64,000 nt of DNA from Perlabentimonas sp041656735 (lineage in GTDB: Bacteria; Bacteroidota; Bacteroidia; Bacteroidales; Tenuifilaceae), in NCBI GenBank assembly GCA_041656735.1, contig JBBACY010000001.1, positions 62,001 to 126,000 of the forward strand. Reading direction: 5' to 3'. The position numbers and the translations under genes are program-made. The notes under the pieces were generated by a model. That model ran no database searches. It saw only the letters and a program-made list of their open reading frames with translations, and was not told the origin of the DNA. Below are positions 62,944 to 64,000 of the stretch, piece after piece (positions within the stretch are counted from its first letter, which is position 1; each line of letters starts with the position of its first letter).

Positions 62944-63156
62944 TCTATGAATATAAAAAATTTTGTGTACAACATTTTACGTGAGGTAAACAAGGCAGAA
63001 ACAAGAGCGACTTTACCGCAAAGTCTAAATTAAAGAACCGTTTGGTTGGCTGCCCATTGAAAGGTTTAAAGTTTGAGATTAAAATTGACTTGATAATAAC
63101 AACTGAAAAACAAAAGTTTTTGCTTTGTTTTGCAGAAAGAAAATTATGGAGAAATT

Positions 63157-63609
63157 ATGAGAGTTGTTTTACAGCGTGTTCAAAATGCCTCAGTGGCCAT
63201 AGAGGGTAAAATTGTGGACCAAATTGGTAAGGGAATTCTAGCTTTGGTTGGATTTGAAAGCGACGATACACCCGAAGACCTGATGTGGATGGCAGGAAAA
63301 ATATCGCGTTTACGAATTTTTGATGATTCCGAGGGGGTTATGAACCTATCGATAACTGATTGTAAGGGTGAGTTCTTAGTCGTAAGCCAATTTACCCTTC
63401 ACGCCAAAGTTAAAAAAGGCAACAGACCCTCGTACATAAAAGCGGCACCACCAGAGATTTCGATACCCCTTTACGAACAATTTTTACAAATACTGGAAAA
63501 GGAATCGAACTTAACGGTACGTCAGGGTGTTTTTGGTGCAGATATGCTTGTTTCATTGGTTAACGATGGGCCCGTTACCATAGTAATTGACACAAAAAAT
63601 AAGGAGTAA
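63157..63609 (+). CDS. dtd: D-aminoacyl-tRNA deacylase
   Basis: 150 residues from the ATG at 63157 (MRVVLQRVQNASV); the upstream TTG at 63130 is rejected. Signature motifs: LVVSQFTLHAK near residue 75-85 and NDGPVTIVIDT near 136-146 (the GP of the chiral proofreading pocket), plus GNRPSYIKAAPPE. It hydrolyses D-amino acids mischarged on tRNA. Its stop overlaps the start of the MazG-like gene, so the two are co-translated. Confidence 0.97.
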   Translation: MRVVLQRVQNASVAIEGKIVDQIGKGILALVGFESDDTPEDLMWMAGKISRLRIFDDSEGVMNLSITDCKGEFLVVSQFTLHAKVKKGNRPSYIKAAPPEISIPLYEQFLQILEKESNLTVRQGVFGADMLVSLVNDGPVTIVIDTKNKE

Positions 63610-63947
63610 TGGCAGACAGCACAAGTCTAAAAGCGCTTCAAAATCAGATTGATGAATGGATAAACACCAAGGGCGTTAGGTACTTTAGCGAGCTAACAAA
63701 CCTTGGCGTGCTAATGGAAGAGGTGGGAGAACTTGCGCGGGTGCTAACACGAACTTACGGCGAGCAATCGTTTAAGTCGAATGAAACAAGCATCAACCTA
63801 GCCGAAGAAATGGCAGATGTGCTTTTTGTTCTCGTTTGCCTAGCAAACCAAACAGGAGTTGATTTGGAGAGCGCGATGCAAAACGCTTTTGAAAAACGAA
63901 ACACACGGGATGCTAAGAGGCATATAAATAACCCAAAACTTAAATAA
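63609..63947 (+). CDS. MazG-like nucleotide pyrophosphohydrolase
   Basis: A 112-residue all-helical MazG-family protein. The metal site is EEVGELARVL and EEMADVLFVLVCLANQ (ExxE and ExxD pairs on helices 2 and 3). Short members of this group hydrolyse non-canonical or excess NTPs and dNTPs. The gene starts one base inside the dtd stop. Both are house-cleaning enzymes of translation and the nucleotide pool. Confidence 0.9.
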   Translation: MADSTSLKALQNQIDEWINTKGVRYFSELTNLGVLMEEVGELARVLTRTYGEQSFKSNETSINLAEEMADVLFVLVCLANQTGVDLESAMQNAFEKRNTRDAKRHINNPKLK

Positions 63948-64000
63948 AAACGACAGTCCGTATTGGTTTTACGGTTCACATACTTTACATTAGCATACAA

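Overview
The window looks like a chromosomal segment of a low-GC member of the Bacteroidota, most likely a Bacteroidales-type organism. Three things point there. Several genes are preceded by the Bacteroidetes-type -7 promoter box TAnnTTTG, in the best cases with an upstream TTG about 20 bases away. One secreted protein carries a C-terminal tail like those sorted by type IX secretion. The families present are also typical of the phylum: DUF2723, DUF4271, Bacteroidetes-style anti-sigma factors, PF13568-like outer-membrane barrels, an extended AtpB and meso-diaminopimelate dehydrogenase. The order-level placement is inference.

Region by region: 1-4.7 kb holds a partial PagL-like lipid A deacylase, then an ECF sigma factor overlapping a membrane anti-sigma-like protein that ends in a beta-rich outer-membrane-type domain. 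Two related lipoproteins flank the pair. From 4.9 to 12 kb the minus strand carries an amidohydrolase, a PAP2-like membrane protein, RpoN, AsnS, an unknown secreted protein and diaminopimelate dehydrogenase. The 12.0-14.1 kb stretch is accessory: sixteen tandem copies of a 59-bp palindromic repeat lead into an IS200-like (RAYT-type) transposase framed by composite direct repeats. Then come tRNA-Arg(CCU), YciH/SUI1, a secreted nuclease-like protein, a large secreted metallopeptidase-like protein and 5-FTHF cyclo-ligase.

21-26 kb is the fatty-acid/phospholipid cluster (DUF177, RpmF, PlsX, FabH) and BipA. 26-29.4 kb is a DUF2723 membrane protein. 29.9-32.6 kb is a second sigma/anti-sigma locus, here with a separate outer-membrane barrel gene. 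33-45 kb holds an e(P4) phosphatase, a U32 peptidase, a ferredoxin, a tandem UspA protein, RsgA, YitT, a polyprenyl synthase, an MMPL transporter and a Na/Pi cotransporter. 45-50.9 kb is the ATP synthase operon (atpB-E-F-H-A-G on the minus strand) behind a small AtpI-like protein and a bactofilin, without atpD or atpC. 51-64 kb holds a rhomboid protease, a propeller protein, an AsmA-like protein, an orphan histidine kinase, a CtpA-like protease, YidD/RnpA, HemD, DUF4271, Dtd and a MazG-like protein.

The most unusual content is the short repeats. The 59-bp array, a 134-bp tandem array, an inverted pair of 230-bp mosaics and the transposase flanks are all built of short palindromes. Their stems vary in sequence, but nearly all close on a three-base loop that reads N-A-(A/C) on one strand, most often GAA. 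This suggests a family of DNA hairpins handled by the single-strand (HUH) transposase. A separate 116-118-bp MITE-like element with terminal inverted repeats occurs twice.
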